The position numbers and the translations under genes are program-made. 9,284 nt of DNA from an uncultured Holophagaceae bacterium (lineage in GTDB: Bacteria; Acidobacteriota; Holophagae; Holophagales; Holophagaceae), in assembly GCA_903890595.1 (NCBI GenBank), contig CAITBU010000427.1, positions 1 through 9,284 on the forward strand. The letters are read 5' to 3'. Position 1 is the first letter of the stretch. Every line of letters begins with the position of its first letter. Below, piece by piece: positions 1 through 5,486 of the stretch. The notes under the pieces were generated by a model. The model saw only the letters and a program-made list of their open reading frames with translations. It was not told the origin of the DNA and searched no databases.

Positions 1-1
1 G

Positions 2-82
2 CCCAAGACCTCCACCGGCAAGATCCAGAAGTTCCTGCTCCGCGACAAAGAATGGAAAGGCCGCGAGCGGCGGATTAACTAG
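2..82 (+). CDS. AMP-forming acyl-CoA synthetase, C-terminal end (partial)
   Basis: Only the last 26 codons and the TAG stop are in the window; the gene begins upstream. The visible peptide opens with PKTSTGKIQKFLLR. This is the C-terminal (A10) motif of the ANL superfamily of adenylate-forming enzymes, and its lysine after TG contacts the acyl-adenylate during the first half-reaction. The tail that follows (KEWKGRERRIN) resembles fatty acyl-CoA ligases of the AlkK/FadD3 kind, but the substrate cannot be told from this fragment. The family activates a carboxylic acid with ATP and transfers it to coenzyme A in the cytoplasm. The gene runs convergent to the Nth fusion gene, 41 nt away. Family assignment is firm; chain length and pathway are unknown. 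Confidence 0.85.
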   Translation, partial: PKTSTGKIQKFLLRDKEWKGRERRIN

Positions 83-123
83 GGATCGAAAGACCAAAAG
101 CCAACCAATCTTTTTCTCTTTTT
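83..123. other. Convergent intergenic gap with T-rich tract
   Basis: This 41-nt spacer lies between the acyl-CoA synthetase stop and the stop of the minus-strand Nth fusion gene. It is much richer in A and T than its surroundings and carries a T-rich run at about 109-125, as expected downstream of the plus-strand gene. I see only a weak possible stem (AAAGA at 89-93 against TCTTT at 109-113), so I do not call an intrinsic terminator. It may still be where plus-strand transcription ends. Confidence 0.4.
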
Positions 124-1584
124 CTAGCTCGTCCCCGCCAACCCCTGCACGAGGTCCAGGCCTTGGTCGGTGCGGCTGAGGTACCAGGTGAGGGCTTGGC
201 CGTTGACGAGCTCGATGCGGGTGCTGGGGAAGCGCTTCTGCAGGGCGGTCTGGTGGCGGGCGTGGAAGCGGTAGGGCTCGGTGGGCAGCAGGATGAGGTC
301 CGGGGCCAGGGCTTCGATGTCGCTGTCCGTCAGCACGGGGTAGCGGTCGGGGCCCACGGGGGTGAGACCGCCCTGGCGCAGCAGGTCGCCCACGTAGGTG
401 TCGGGCCCGGCGCTCATCCAGGGCTCCTTCCAGATGAGCGCCAGGGCGCGGGGCCCCTTGCGGCGCCGGCCCTTGAGGCGGACTGCGAGGGCCTTGGCCA
501 TGGGTTCGGCGAGGTCTGCCACCCCCAGGCGCTCGCCCAGGAGGCGCAGGGCGGCCACGCAGTCCTGGACGCTGCGGATCTCCAGCGCCAGCCAGGGAAT
601 GCCCAGGCCGTCGAGGGCGTCGGCCACGGCCTTGGGGTTCTCATCCTTCTCCAGGATCACGAGGTCCGGGGCCAGGTCCCGGATGCGCACCAGGTCCGGG
701 TCCTTGGTGCCACCGGCGGCGGGCACGGTGTTGCGGATCCAGCGGGGCTCGATGCAGAAGCGGGAGCGCCCGGCGAGGCGGGCGGCCAGGCCCCACTGCA
801 CCAGCAGCTCCGTCACCGAGGGCACCAGGCTGATGATGCGCTGGGGGAGCGTGGTGTCCGTCGGGGAGGGGGCTCGGGGCGTCGGGGCGGGGGGTGCGGC
901 CTCGCCTTCCGGCGGGGGCTGGAAGCGGACGCCCAGGTGGGGGTCCTTGAGCTTGCCCCGGCCCGTGGGGCAGAGGCTCAGCACGGGGCAGGCGGCGCAG
1001 TCCGGGCGGCGGGCGTCGCAGACCCGGCGGCCGTGGAAGATCAGCTGATGGTGCAGCTCGATCCAGTCCTCTCGGGGAAAGGTGCGGCAGAGATCGGCCT
1101 CCACCTTCTCCGGCGTGTTGGCCTTGGACAGGCCCAGGCGGCGGGCCACCCGGAAGATGTGCGTGTCCACCGCCAGGGCCGGCACCCCGAAGGCGTTGGC
1201 CAGCACCACGTTGGCGGTCTTCTGGCCGACGCCCGGCAGGGCGCCCAGGGCCGCCGGGTCGGCGGGGACCTCCCCGCCGTGGCGGGCCAGTAGGGCCTGA
1301 GCCAGGCCAATGAGGTTCCGGGCCTTGTTGTGGTAGAAGCCCGTGGACCGGATGAGTGCTTCCAACTCCAGGAGGGGGGCCGCCGCCAGGCTGGGGGCAT
1401 CCGGAAACCGGGCGAAGAGGGCCGGCGTGGTGAGGTTCACCCGGGCGTCTGTGCACTGAGCGCTGAGGATGGTGGCCACCACCAGCTGAAAGGGATCGGC
1501 ATGGTCCAAGGCGCACTTGGCATCGGGATAGGCGGCACGGAGGCGGTCCTGGAGCAGCTGGGAGGCAGGCGGGCGGGGGGGCAT
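124..1584 (-). CDS. nth: Endonuclease III fused to a BtuF/TroA-like metal- or cofactor-binding domain
   Basis: The 486-residue protein has two domains. Residues 15-210 are endonuclease III, a base-excision repair glycosylase/AP lyase for oxidised pyrimidines. It has the helix-hairpin-helix LPGVGQKTANVV with catalytic K122, catalytic D140 in VDTHIFRV, and a [4Fe-4S] set C189-x6-C196-x2-C199-x5-C205. A proline/alanine-rich linker follows (about 213-247). Residues 248-486 match the helical-backbone metal receptor fold (PF01497-like), starting RIISLVPSVTELL and including GRSRFCIEP, GGTKDPDL, IWKEPWMSAGPDTYVGDLL and EPYRF. No signal peptide precedes either domain, so the binding domain should be cytoplasmic. 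The linker contains no ATG, GTG or TTG codon, which supports a real fusion over two genes. The chosen start at 1584 (MPPRPP) gives a normal Nth N-terminus but has a weak ribosome binding site. An in-frame ATG at 1644 would add 20 residues and overlap the divergent gene's start. The Nth half is certain; the ligand and role of the C-terminal half are unknown. Confidence 0.9.
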   Translation of the reverse strand: MPPRPPASQLLQDRLRAAYPDAKCALDHADPFQLVVATILSAQCTDARVNLTTPALFARFPDAPSLAAAPLLELEALIRSTGFYHNKARNLIGLAQALLARHGGEVPADPAALGALPGVGQKTANVVLANAFGVPALAVDTHIFRVARRLGLSKANTPEKVEADLCRTFPREDWIELHHQLIFHGRRVCDARRPDCAACPVLSLCPTGRGKLKDPHLGVRFQPPPEGEAAPPAPTPRAPSPTDTTLPQRIISLVPSVTELLVQWGLAARLAGRSRFCIEPRWIRNTVPAAGGTKDPDLVRIRDLAPDLVILEKDENPKAVADALDGLGIPWLALEIRSVQDCVAALRLLGERLGVADLAEPMAKALAVRLKGRRRKGPRALALIWKEPWMSAGPDTYVGDLLRQGGLTPVGPDRYPVLTDSDIEALAPDLILLPTEPYRFHARHQTALQKRFPSTRIELVNGQALTWYLSRTDQGLDLVQGLAGTS

Positions 1585-1642
1585 GGGTCCAGGATAGGGG
1601 GCTCCCTGGCCAGATTCGATAGACTGGTTGCCGAGGTGCTGC
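1585..1642. other. Short divergent intergenic region between the nth fusion and the folate dehydrogenase
   Basis: These 58 nt separate the two head-to-head starts if the nth fusion begins at 1584. Any promoters for both genes must sit here or inside the 5' ends of the genes. I could not pick a convincing -35/-10 pair on either strand. The palindrome GCATGC at 1641-1646 contains both the ATG of the folate gene (1643) and the alternative, less likely ATG of the nth fusion (1644). Confidence 0.4.
1633..1638 (+). promoter_or_regulatory. Shine-Dalgarno that sets the start of the MTD1-like gene
   Basis: GAGGTG lies 4 nt before the ATG at 1643. It favours that codon over the in-frame TTG at 1628, which would add five residues (MPRCC) with no family counterpart. 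Confidence 0.6.
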
Positions 1643-2503
1643 ATGCCCAGCCAGCTGACGGGACGACTTGACTGCCAGGAAACCGCCCGCCACTACCTGG
1701 ACCTGGTCCGGGCCAATGTCCGGAAGCTGGGCTTCGCCCCGGGCCTGGGTGTCATCCTGGGCAGCCAGGATGCGGGCAGCGTCACCTACCAGCGCTGGCT
1801 CATGAAGGACTGCGAGGACGTGGGCATTGCGGCCCATGACCTCCGGGTGGAGAACGGCATGCAGATGGTGAAGCTGGTGGCCCGGCTGAACCAGGACGAG
1901 AAGACCCATGGCGTGTTCATCTTCTACCCCCTGCGCTACCAGGAGATCAAGGACGACGAAGTGATGGACCTGGTGGATCCCGGCAAGGACATCGAGGGCC
2001 TCCACGCCATCAACATCGGCTTCCTGAACAAGTACCGGAAGCGCATGGACGACGGCACCCAGCACCGCTGCATGACGCCGTGCACCGCCCGGGCCATTGT
2101 GAAGACCCTCAAGCGGGGCTTCGGGGATAAGTGGATGGCCGGCAAGACCGTGGTGGTGATCAACGACAGCCTGCGCATCGGCCGGCCCCTCACGGCCATG
2201 GTGGCCAACGACAAGGGCACCCCCATCCTGTGCCACGCCAACACCAACCCGGCCCACCTGGAGGGCTTCATCCGCATGGCGGACATGATCGTCAGCGCCG
2301 TGCCGGCCCCCGGCTACCAGATCCGCACCGACTGGATCAAGGATGGTGCCTTCTGTTTCGACCTGAGCGGGGAGGGCAACTTCGACTACGAGGCCCTGGA
2401 CCGCCGCGGGATCCTCTACACCGACACCACCAAGAACAGCGTCGGCAAAGTCACCCGCGCCATGGCCCTCCTGAACCTGACCTACGCGGCAGGGGTGGAG
2501 TAG
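1643..2503 (+). CDS. MTD1-like (FolD-related) methylenetetrahydrofolate dehydrogenase, probably monofunctional
   Basis: This 286-residue protein of the FolD superfamily oxidises 5,10-methylene-THF to methenyl-THF in cytoplasmic one-carbon metabolism. The overall pattern fits: Y49, KDIEGLHAINIGF (115-127), MTPCTARAIV (144-153), then a Rossmann segment VVVINDSLRIGRPLTAMVAND (about 170-190). By my alignment from memory it resembles yeast Mtd1, the NAD-dependent monofunctional enzyme, more than bacterial FolD. The FolD catalytic lysine (K54 in E. coli) aligns with L53, the active-site glutamine of VQLP aligns with F94, the aspartate of KDVDGF is E118, and the FolD PGGVGPMT loop is replaced by KNSVGKVTRA. 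In yeast Mtd1 the corresponding positions are also changed and cyclohydrolase activity is absent. I therefore infer dehydrogenase without cyclohydrolase, and probably NAD use. It is divergent from the nth fusion and is followed by the heptamer array. Confidence 0.85.
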   Translation: MPSQLTGRLDCQETARHYLDLVRANVRKLGFAPGLGVILGSQDAGSVTYQRWLMKDCEDVGIAAHDLRVENGMQMVKLVARLNQDEKTHGVFIFYPLRYQEIKDDEVMDLVDPGKDIEGLHAINIGFLNKYRKRMDDGTQHRCMTPCTARAIVKTLKRGFGDKWMAGKTVVVINDSLRIGRPLTAMVANDKGTPILCHANTNPAHLEGFIRMADMIVSAVPAPGYQIRTDWIKDGAFCFDLSGEGNFDYEALDRRGILYTDTTKNSVGKVTRAMALLNLTYAAGVE

Positions 2504-2509
2504 TTAGTA

Positions 2510-2586
2510 GCTGTCGGCTGTCGGCTGTCGGCTGTCGGCTATCAGCTATCGGCTATCAGCTGTCGGCTATCAGCTATCAGCTGTCA
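2510..2586 (+). repeat. Tandem heptamer array, 11 units of GCTRTCR
   Basis: Eleven uninterrupted 7-nt units fill the gap between two convergent genes. In order, units 1-4 are GCTGTCG, 5 GCTATCA, 6 GCTATCG, 7 GCTATCA, 8 GCTGTCG, 9-10 GCTATCA, and 11 GCTGTCA. Only positions 4 and 7 vary, both G/A, and they usually change together. The array begins 6 nt after the dehydrogenase stop. The last unit contains the TGA stop (2584-2586 read on the minus strand) of the acetyltransferase. Similar heptamer arrays occur between genes in several bacterial groups. Their function is not known to me, and copy number probably varies between strains. Confidence 0.95.
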
Positions 2587-3138
2587 GCGCTTGGCGGCTC
2601 GCCACTCTTTGGCCAATAGGGCGTAGACGGCGTGGTCGACGTAGCGGTCGGCGAGGCGCTCGGTCTGGCGCAGGGTGCCTTCCCGGCGGAAACCCAGGCG
2701 CTGGGGGATGGCCCGGCTGCGGAGGTTGCGCACGCCAGCGCGGATCTCGATGCGGTTCAGGTCCAGGGTGCGGAACCCGTGCCGTACCAGGGTGGTGACT
2801 GCCCGGGTCATGAGGCCGTGGCCCTCGGCCTCCTGGGCCAGCCAGTAGCCGATGCCACCACTCCGGTTGATGGGATCAATCCACACAAAGCCCGCCACGC
2901 CCACCAGGGCGCCCTGCCACCAGAGGCCGAAGGACTGGGCGGCGCCCCGGCGCTGCAGGGCCCGGACCCGCAGGATGTAGGCCCGGGAGTCCAGCACGCT
3001 GCGGTTGGCATCGGGCCAGGGCAGCCAGCGGCGCAGGCGCTCCCGGTTCGTCTCCACCAGGGCGAAGATGGCCTTGGCATCCCGCAGGTACAGGGGGCGC
3101 AACTCCAGGCCCCGCCCGGCCTTCATGACCGGCTCCAT
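2584..3138 (-). CDS. GNAT-family N-acetyltransferase (RimJ/RimL-like)
   Basis: This 184-residue cytoplasmic acetyltransferase is expected to move acetyl from acetyl-CoA to an amine. It has the RimJ/RimL pattern: ELRPLYLRDAKAIFALVETN near the N-terminus (12-31), the acetyl-CoA binding strand-loop-helix IGYWLAQEAEGHGLMTRAV (96-114), NRIEIRAGVRNLRSRAIPQRLGF (128-150) with the usual N..S motif drifted to N138..S141, then REGTLR, and a closing DHAVYALLAKEW. Such proteins acetylate ribosomal protein N-termini, amino sugars or small amines, and the substrate cannot be read here. Its ATG (3136-3138) shares a base with the kdsA TGA in the arrangement TGATG, so the two should be translationally coupled. 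A second possible start, MKAGRG, lies 12 nt further in. The stop codon lies in the last heptamer of the repeat array. Adjacency to kdsA suggests, but does not show, a role in envelope sugars. Confidence 0.88.
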   Translation of the reverse strand: MEPVMKAGRGLELRPLYLRDAKAIFALVETNRERLRRWLPWPDANRSVLDSRAYILRVRALQRRGAAQSFGLWWQGALVGVAGFVWIDPINRSGGIGYWLAQEAEGHGLMTRAVTTLVRHGFRTLDLNRIEIRAGVRNLRSRAIPQRLGFRREGTLRQTERLADRYVDHAVYALLAKEWRAAKR

Positions 3139-3968
3139 CACTGCCCCGCGGGGTCCCGCAAGGCCGCAGCTCGGCCGGCCCGCCAGAGCGCCTGCAGCTG
3201 ATCCAGCAGGTCCCCGAACTGGTCCAGGTGCATGGCATTGGCGCCATCGCTGTGGGCCTTCTCCGGACACTCGTGGACCTCAAAGAAGAAGCCGTCCACC
3301 GCCGTGGCAGCAGCCCTTGCCAGGGTGGGAATCATCTCCCGCGCACCGCCGGTGGCATGGCCCAGGGAGCCCGGCTTCTGCACGCTGTGGGTGGCGTCGA
3401 AGACCACTGGGCAGCCGGTCTTGCGCAGGTGGGGGAAGGACTGAAAGTCCACCACCAGGTTGCCGTAGCCCAGGGTGGTGCCGCGCTCGGTGACCCACAC
3501 GGGGCCGTGCCCAGCCACCGACTGCAGCTTCTCTACACCGTGGCGGAGGTCCCAGGGCGCCAGGAACTGCCCCTTCTTGATGTTCACCGTGCGCCCCGTG
3601 GCGGCGGCGGCCTGGAGGAGGTCCGTCTGGCGGCAGAGGAAGGCCGGGATCTGAAGGACATCCACCGCCTGCGCAACGGCGGCGCACTGGGTGCTCTCGT
3701 GGACATCCGTGAGCACCGGCACGCCGTAGCGGCTGCGCACCTCGGCGAGGATGTCCAGGCCCTGGTCCATGCCCGGCCCGCGGTGGCTGCCGCCGCTGGT
3801 GCGGTTGGCCTTGTCGAAGCTGGACTTGTAGATGAAGGGGATGCCGCGGGCCTCCGCCAGATCCCGCAGGCTGGTGGCCATGTGGTGGGCATGGTCCCGG
3901 CTCTCAATGACACAGGGCCCCGCAATGAGGAAGAAGCTCTGGTCGGTGAAGGGGCGGGCGAAGTCCAT
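3138..3968 (-). CDS. kdsA: 3-deoxy-8-phosphooctulonate (Kdo-8-P) synthase, metal-dependent type
   Basis: This 276-residue TIM-barrel enzyme condenses phosphoenolpyruvate with arabinose-5-phosphate to give Kdo-8-phosphate, the precursor of the Kdo that links lipid A to the LPS core. Diagnostic motifs are IAGPCVIESRD (15-25), KSSFDKANRTS (48-58), TDVHE (87-91), ERGTTLGYGNLVVDF (161-175), FDATHSVQ (190-197) and FEVHECPEKAHSDGANAM (229-246). Cysteine 19 in AGPC stands where E. coli KdsA has asparagine. With H194, E230 or E233, and D241 it could complete a metal site, as in the Aquifex enzyme, so the metal-dependent class is inferred. The start at 3968 (MDFARPF) is chosen because GAGG lies 5 nt upstream and the protein then has family length; in-frame ATGs further up would add an unrelated leader. 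It leads a two-gene unit with the acetyltransferase and is divergent from the Lrp-type gene. Confidence 0.95.
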   Translation of the reverse strand: MDFARPFTDQSFFLIAGPCVIESRDHAHHMATSLRDLAEARGIPFIYKSSFDKANRTSGGSHRGPGMDQGLDILAEVRSRYGVPVLTDVHESTQCAAVAQAVDVLQIPAFLCRQTDLLQAAAATGRTVNIKKGQFLAPWDLRHGVEKLQSVAGHGPVWVTERGTTLGYGNLVVDFQSFPHLRKTGCPVVFDATHSVQKPGSLGHATGGAREMIPTLARAAATAVDGFFFEVHECPEKAHSDGANAMHLDQFGDLLDQLQALWRAGRAAALRDPAGQ

Positions 3969-3972
3969 GGAT

Positions 3973-3999
3973 ACCTCGGGAGCCAGTTTAACGGCTCCC
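3973..3999 (-). promoter_or_regulatory. kdsA Shine-Dalgarno with adjoining hairpin in the leader
   Basis: On the minus strand GAGGT (3973-3977) precedes the kdsA ATG by 4 nt. Directly upstream lies a perfect 7-bp inverted repeat, GGGAGCC at 3978-3984 and GGCTCCC at 3993-3999, with an 8-nt A/T-rich loop. As RNA it would form a stem touching the ribosome binding site. As DNA it could be a dimeric operator. No run of T follows on either strand, so it does not look like an intrinsic terminator. Function is inference only. Confidence 0.45.
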
Positions 4000-4021
4000 C
4001 GAAGGGATTGACGGGTTGTCA

Positions 4022-4049
4022 TTGGGGACGAGGGAACCCCTGGCATACT
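4022..4049 (+). promoter_or_regulatory. Possible promoter of the Lrp-type regulator
   Basis: An extended -10 (TGG followed by CATACT at 4044-4049) has a poor -35 candidate, TTGGGG (4022-4027), 16 nt upstream. Initiation near 4055 would give a leader of about 30 nt, with GGAG (4076-4079) 6 nt before the ATG at 4086. The match to consensus is modest and no second promoter for kdsA could be picked on the other strand. Confidence 0.3.
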
Positions 4050-4085
4050 GTGCGAGCAACCTCCCCACATCCCCTGGAGCAAGGC

Positions 4086-4589
4086 ATGGCGAAGCTGTTG
4101 ATGGAAGACGACCTGAACCGGCGCTTAGTGGCCCTCCTGCAGCAGGACGGGCGCATGAGCCATGCGGAGCTGGCCGAACGACTGGGGGTCAGCCGGCCCA
4201 CCATCATCGATCGGGTGAAGCGCCTCGAGGCCGACGGCGTGCTGGGCGGCTACTCCGCCCGGGTGCGGCCCGCAGCGGTGAACAAGCCCACCGTGGCCTT
4301 TGTGGCCGTGCGCTACAAGGACAACAACGAGGCCATTGAGCAGCGCTTCATCAAGGCCCTGGAGGACGAGGCTGACATCCTGGAGGCCCACACCATCGCT
4401 GGTGAGGATGCCCTCCTGCTGAAGATCGTGGCGGACACGCCGGCGGGCATCGCCGAGCGGCTCCGGCGCATCCGCATGCTCGGCCCCATGGTCACCACCC
4501 GCACCACCATGGTGCTGGAGACCCACTGGGAGAAGCCGGGCCCCAGCCCCTTCCCGGTGGAGGGCGCGGGGAAAAAGGTCAAGCGTTGA
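4086..4589 (+). CDS. Lrp/AsnC-family transcriptional regulator
   Basis: This 167-residue DNA-binding protein has the two-part Lrp/AsnC build. Residues 7-60 form a winged helix-turn-helix (LNRRLVALLQQDGRMSHAELAERLGVSRPTIIDRVKRLEADGVL...). Residues 68-147 form the effector-binding RAM domain (PTVAFVAVRY, then HTIAGEDALLLKIV at 102-115, then TTRTTMVLETHW). The last 20 residues are a basic, proline-rich tail beyond the usual family end. Members sense amino acids or similar small molecules and often repress or activate a neighbouring transporter. The start at 4086 has GGAG 6 nt upstream; ATG at 4101 is an internal alternative. The stop is 25 nt before the exporter gene, suggesting one transcript, and the gene is divergent from kdsA. 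Autoregulation through the intergenic inverted repeat is possible. The effector is unknown. Confidence 0.93.
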   Translation: MAKLLMEDDLNRRLVALLQQDGRMSHAELAERLGVSRPTIIDRVKRLEADGVLGGYSARVRPAAVNKPTVAFVAVRYKDNNEAIEQRFIKALEDEADILEAHTIAGEDALLLKIVADTPAGIAERLRRIRMLGPMVTTRTTMVLETHWEKPGPSPFPVEGAGKKVKR

Positions 4590-4614
4590 CCGACCCTCTC
4601 GGCGACTGGGCCTG

Positions 4615-5484
4615 ATGCTCGCCTGGCTCGCCTTCCTGACAGTGGCCGTGGTGTGGGGCTCCACCTACTTCGCCATCGCCCTGGCCCTGCCGACCTTCAC
4701 GCCCTACGGCATGGTGGCGGTGCGCTTTTCCATCTCCGCCCTGCTGGCCCTGGGCTTGGGCCGGCTCCGCCGTGAGGCTTGGCCCACCTGGCGGGAGGCC
4801 GGGCACCTGATGATCGTGGGCGCCCTGCTGCTGGGCCTCGCCAATGCCCTGGTCTCCTGGGCGGAGCTGCATGTGAGCTCAGGCCTGGCCGCCATCCTCT
4901 CGGCCCTGGTGCCCCTCTGGCTGGCGGTCTTCTCCATGAGCCGGGAGCCCCTGGGGCCCAAGGGCTGGCTGGGCTTGCTCCTGGGTCTCCTGGGTGTGGC
5001 CGTGCTGGTCTGGCCTGCTGGGCAGGTGCGGCTGCACGCCGGAGGTGTGGCTGCCATGGTGGCCGCACCCCTGCTCTGGTCTCTGGGGACCCTCCACGGC
5101 CGCCACCACGTGCGCGGGGGCGGCCTCTTCACCAATGTGGCCTTCCAGATGGCCACGGCGGCCCTCATGGGGCTCCTGGCGGCCCCCTTCACGGGCGGCT
5201 TCCTGCGCGGCCCTGCAACGCAGCAGAGCCTCCTGGCCGTGGGCTACCTCGTGGTGTTCGGGTCGCTGGTGGCCTTCACGGCCTACGGCTACCTGGCCAA
5301 GGCCTGGCCCCCGGCAAAGATGGGCACCTACGCCTACCTGAACCCCCTGGTGGCCGTGCTGCTGGGCCGCTTCTGGCTGCACGAGACCTTCGGCCCGCGC
5401 AGCTATGCCGGCATGGCCATCATCCTGGCGGCGGTGGCCCTGGTGCAGCTGAGGCCGGCGGTCCCGCTACCTGGGCAGGACTGA
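4615..5484 (+). CDS. EamA/DMT-superfamily inner-membrane exporter
   Basis: This 289-residue, highly hydrophobic protein has about ten membrane segments in two repeated EamA halves (about 5-125 and 140-275). The first half opens AFLTVAVVWGSTYFAIALAL, the typical WGSTY start of the YedA/RhaT-type drug/metabolite transporter family. The second half carries LWSLGTLHGR and the late PAKMGTYAYLNPLVAVLLG motif followed by GRFWLHE. Such proteins export amino acids, purines or toxic metabolites by proton exchange. Its place 25 nt after an Lrp/AsnC regulator suggests amino acid efflux under that regulator's control, which is inference. No strong Shine-Dalgarno precedes the ATG at 4615 (GACTGGGCCTG), so translation may depend on coupling to the upstream gene. 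Its stop is 2 nt from the convergent lipoprotein gene's stop, leaving no room for a separate terminator. Confidence 0.92.
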   Translation: MLAWLAFLTVAVVWGSTYFAIALALPTFTPYGMVAVRFSISALLALGLGRLRREAWPTWREAGHLMIVGALLLGLANALVSWAELHVSSGLAAILSALVPLWLAVFSMSREPLGPKGWLGLLLGLLGVAVLVWPAGQVRLHAGGVAAMVAAPLLWSLGTLHGRHHVRGGGLFTNVAFQMATAALMGLLAAPFTGGFLRGPATQQSLLAVGYLVVFGSLVAFTAYGYLAKAWPPAKMGTYAYLNPLVAVLLGRFWLHETFGPRSYAGMAIILAAVALVQLRPAVPLPGQD

Positions 5485-5486
5485 GC

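Noticed and set aside
60..125. Intrinsic terminator after the acyl-CoA synthetase
   Set aside because: The only strong stem (GCCGC/GCGGC at 60-71) has a 2-nt loop, lies inside the coding region and is about 40 nt from the T tract. The A/T stem near the T tract has only 5 weak pairs.
840..1020. Frameshift or gene-boundary error between the Nth and BtuF-like domains
   Set aside because: The frame is open through the linker, both domains are complete, and no ATG, GTG or TTG occurs in the linker to start a separate gene.
163..1293. Plus-strand open frame of 376 codons antisense to the nth fusion
   Set aside because: Composition is Gly/Ala/Val/His-rich without motifs, and the minus strand encodes two recognisable domains over the same span.
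641..2257. Long minus-strand open frame of 538 codons overlapping the nth fusion and the folate gene
   Set aside because: Its translation is low-complexity and rich in Gly, Pro, Arg and His with no recognisable motif. It overlaps two well-supported genes in other frames, as expected for shadow frames in high-GC DNA.
2510..2586. CRISPR array or mobile-element end
   Set aside because: Units are 7 nt with no spacers, no terminal inverted repeats and no cas or transposase gene nearby. It is a simple tandem array.
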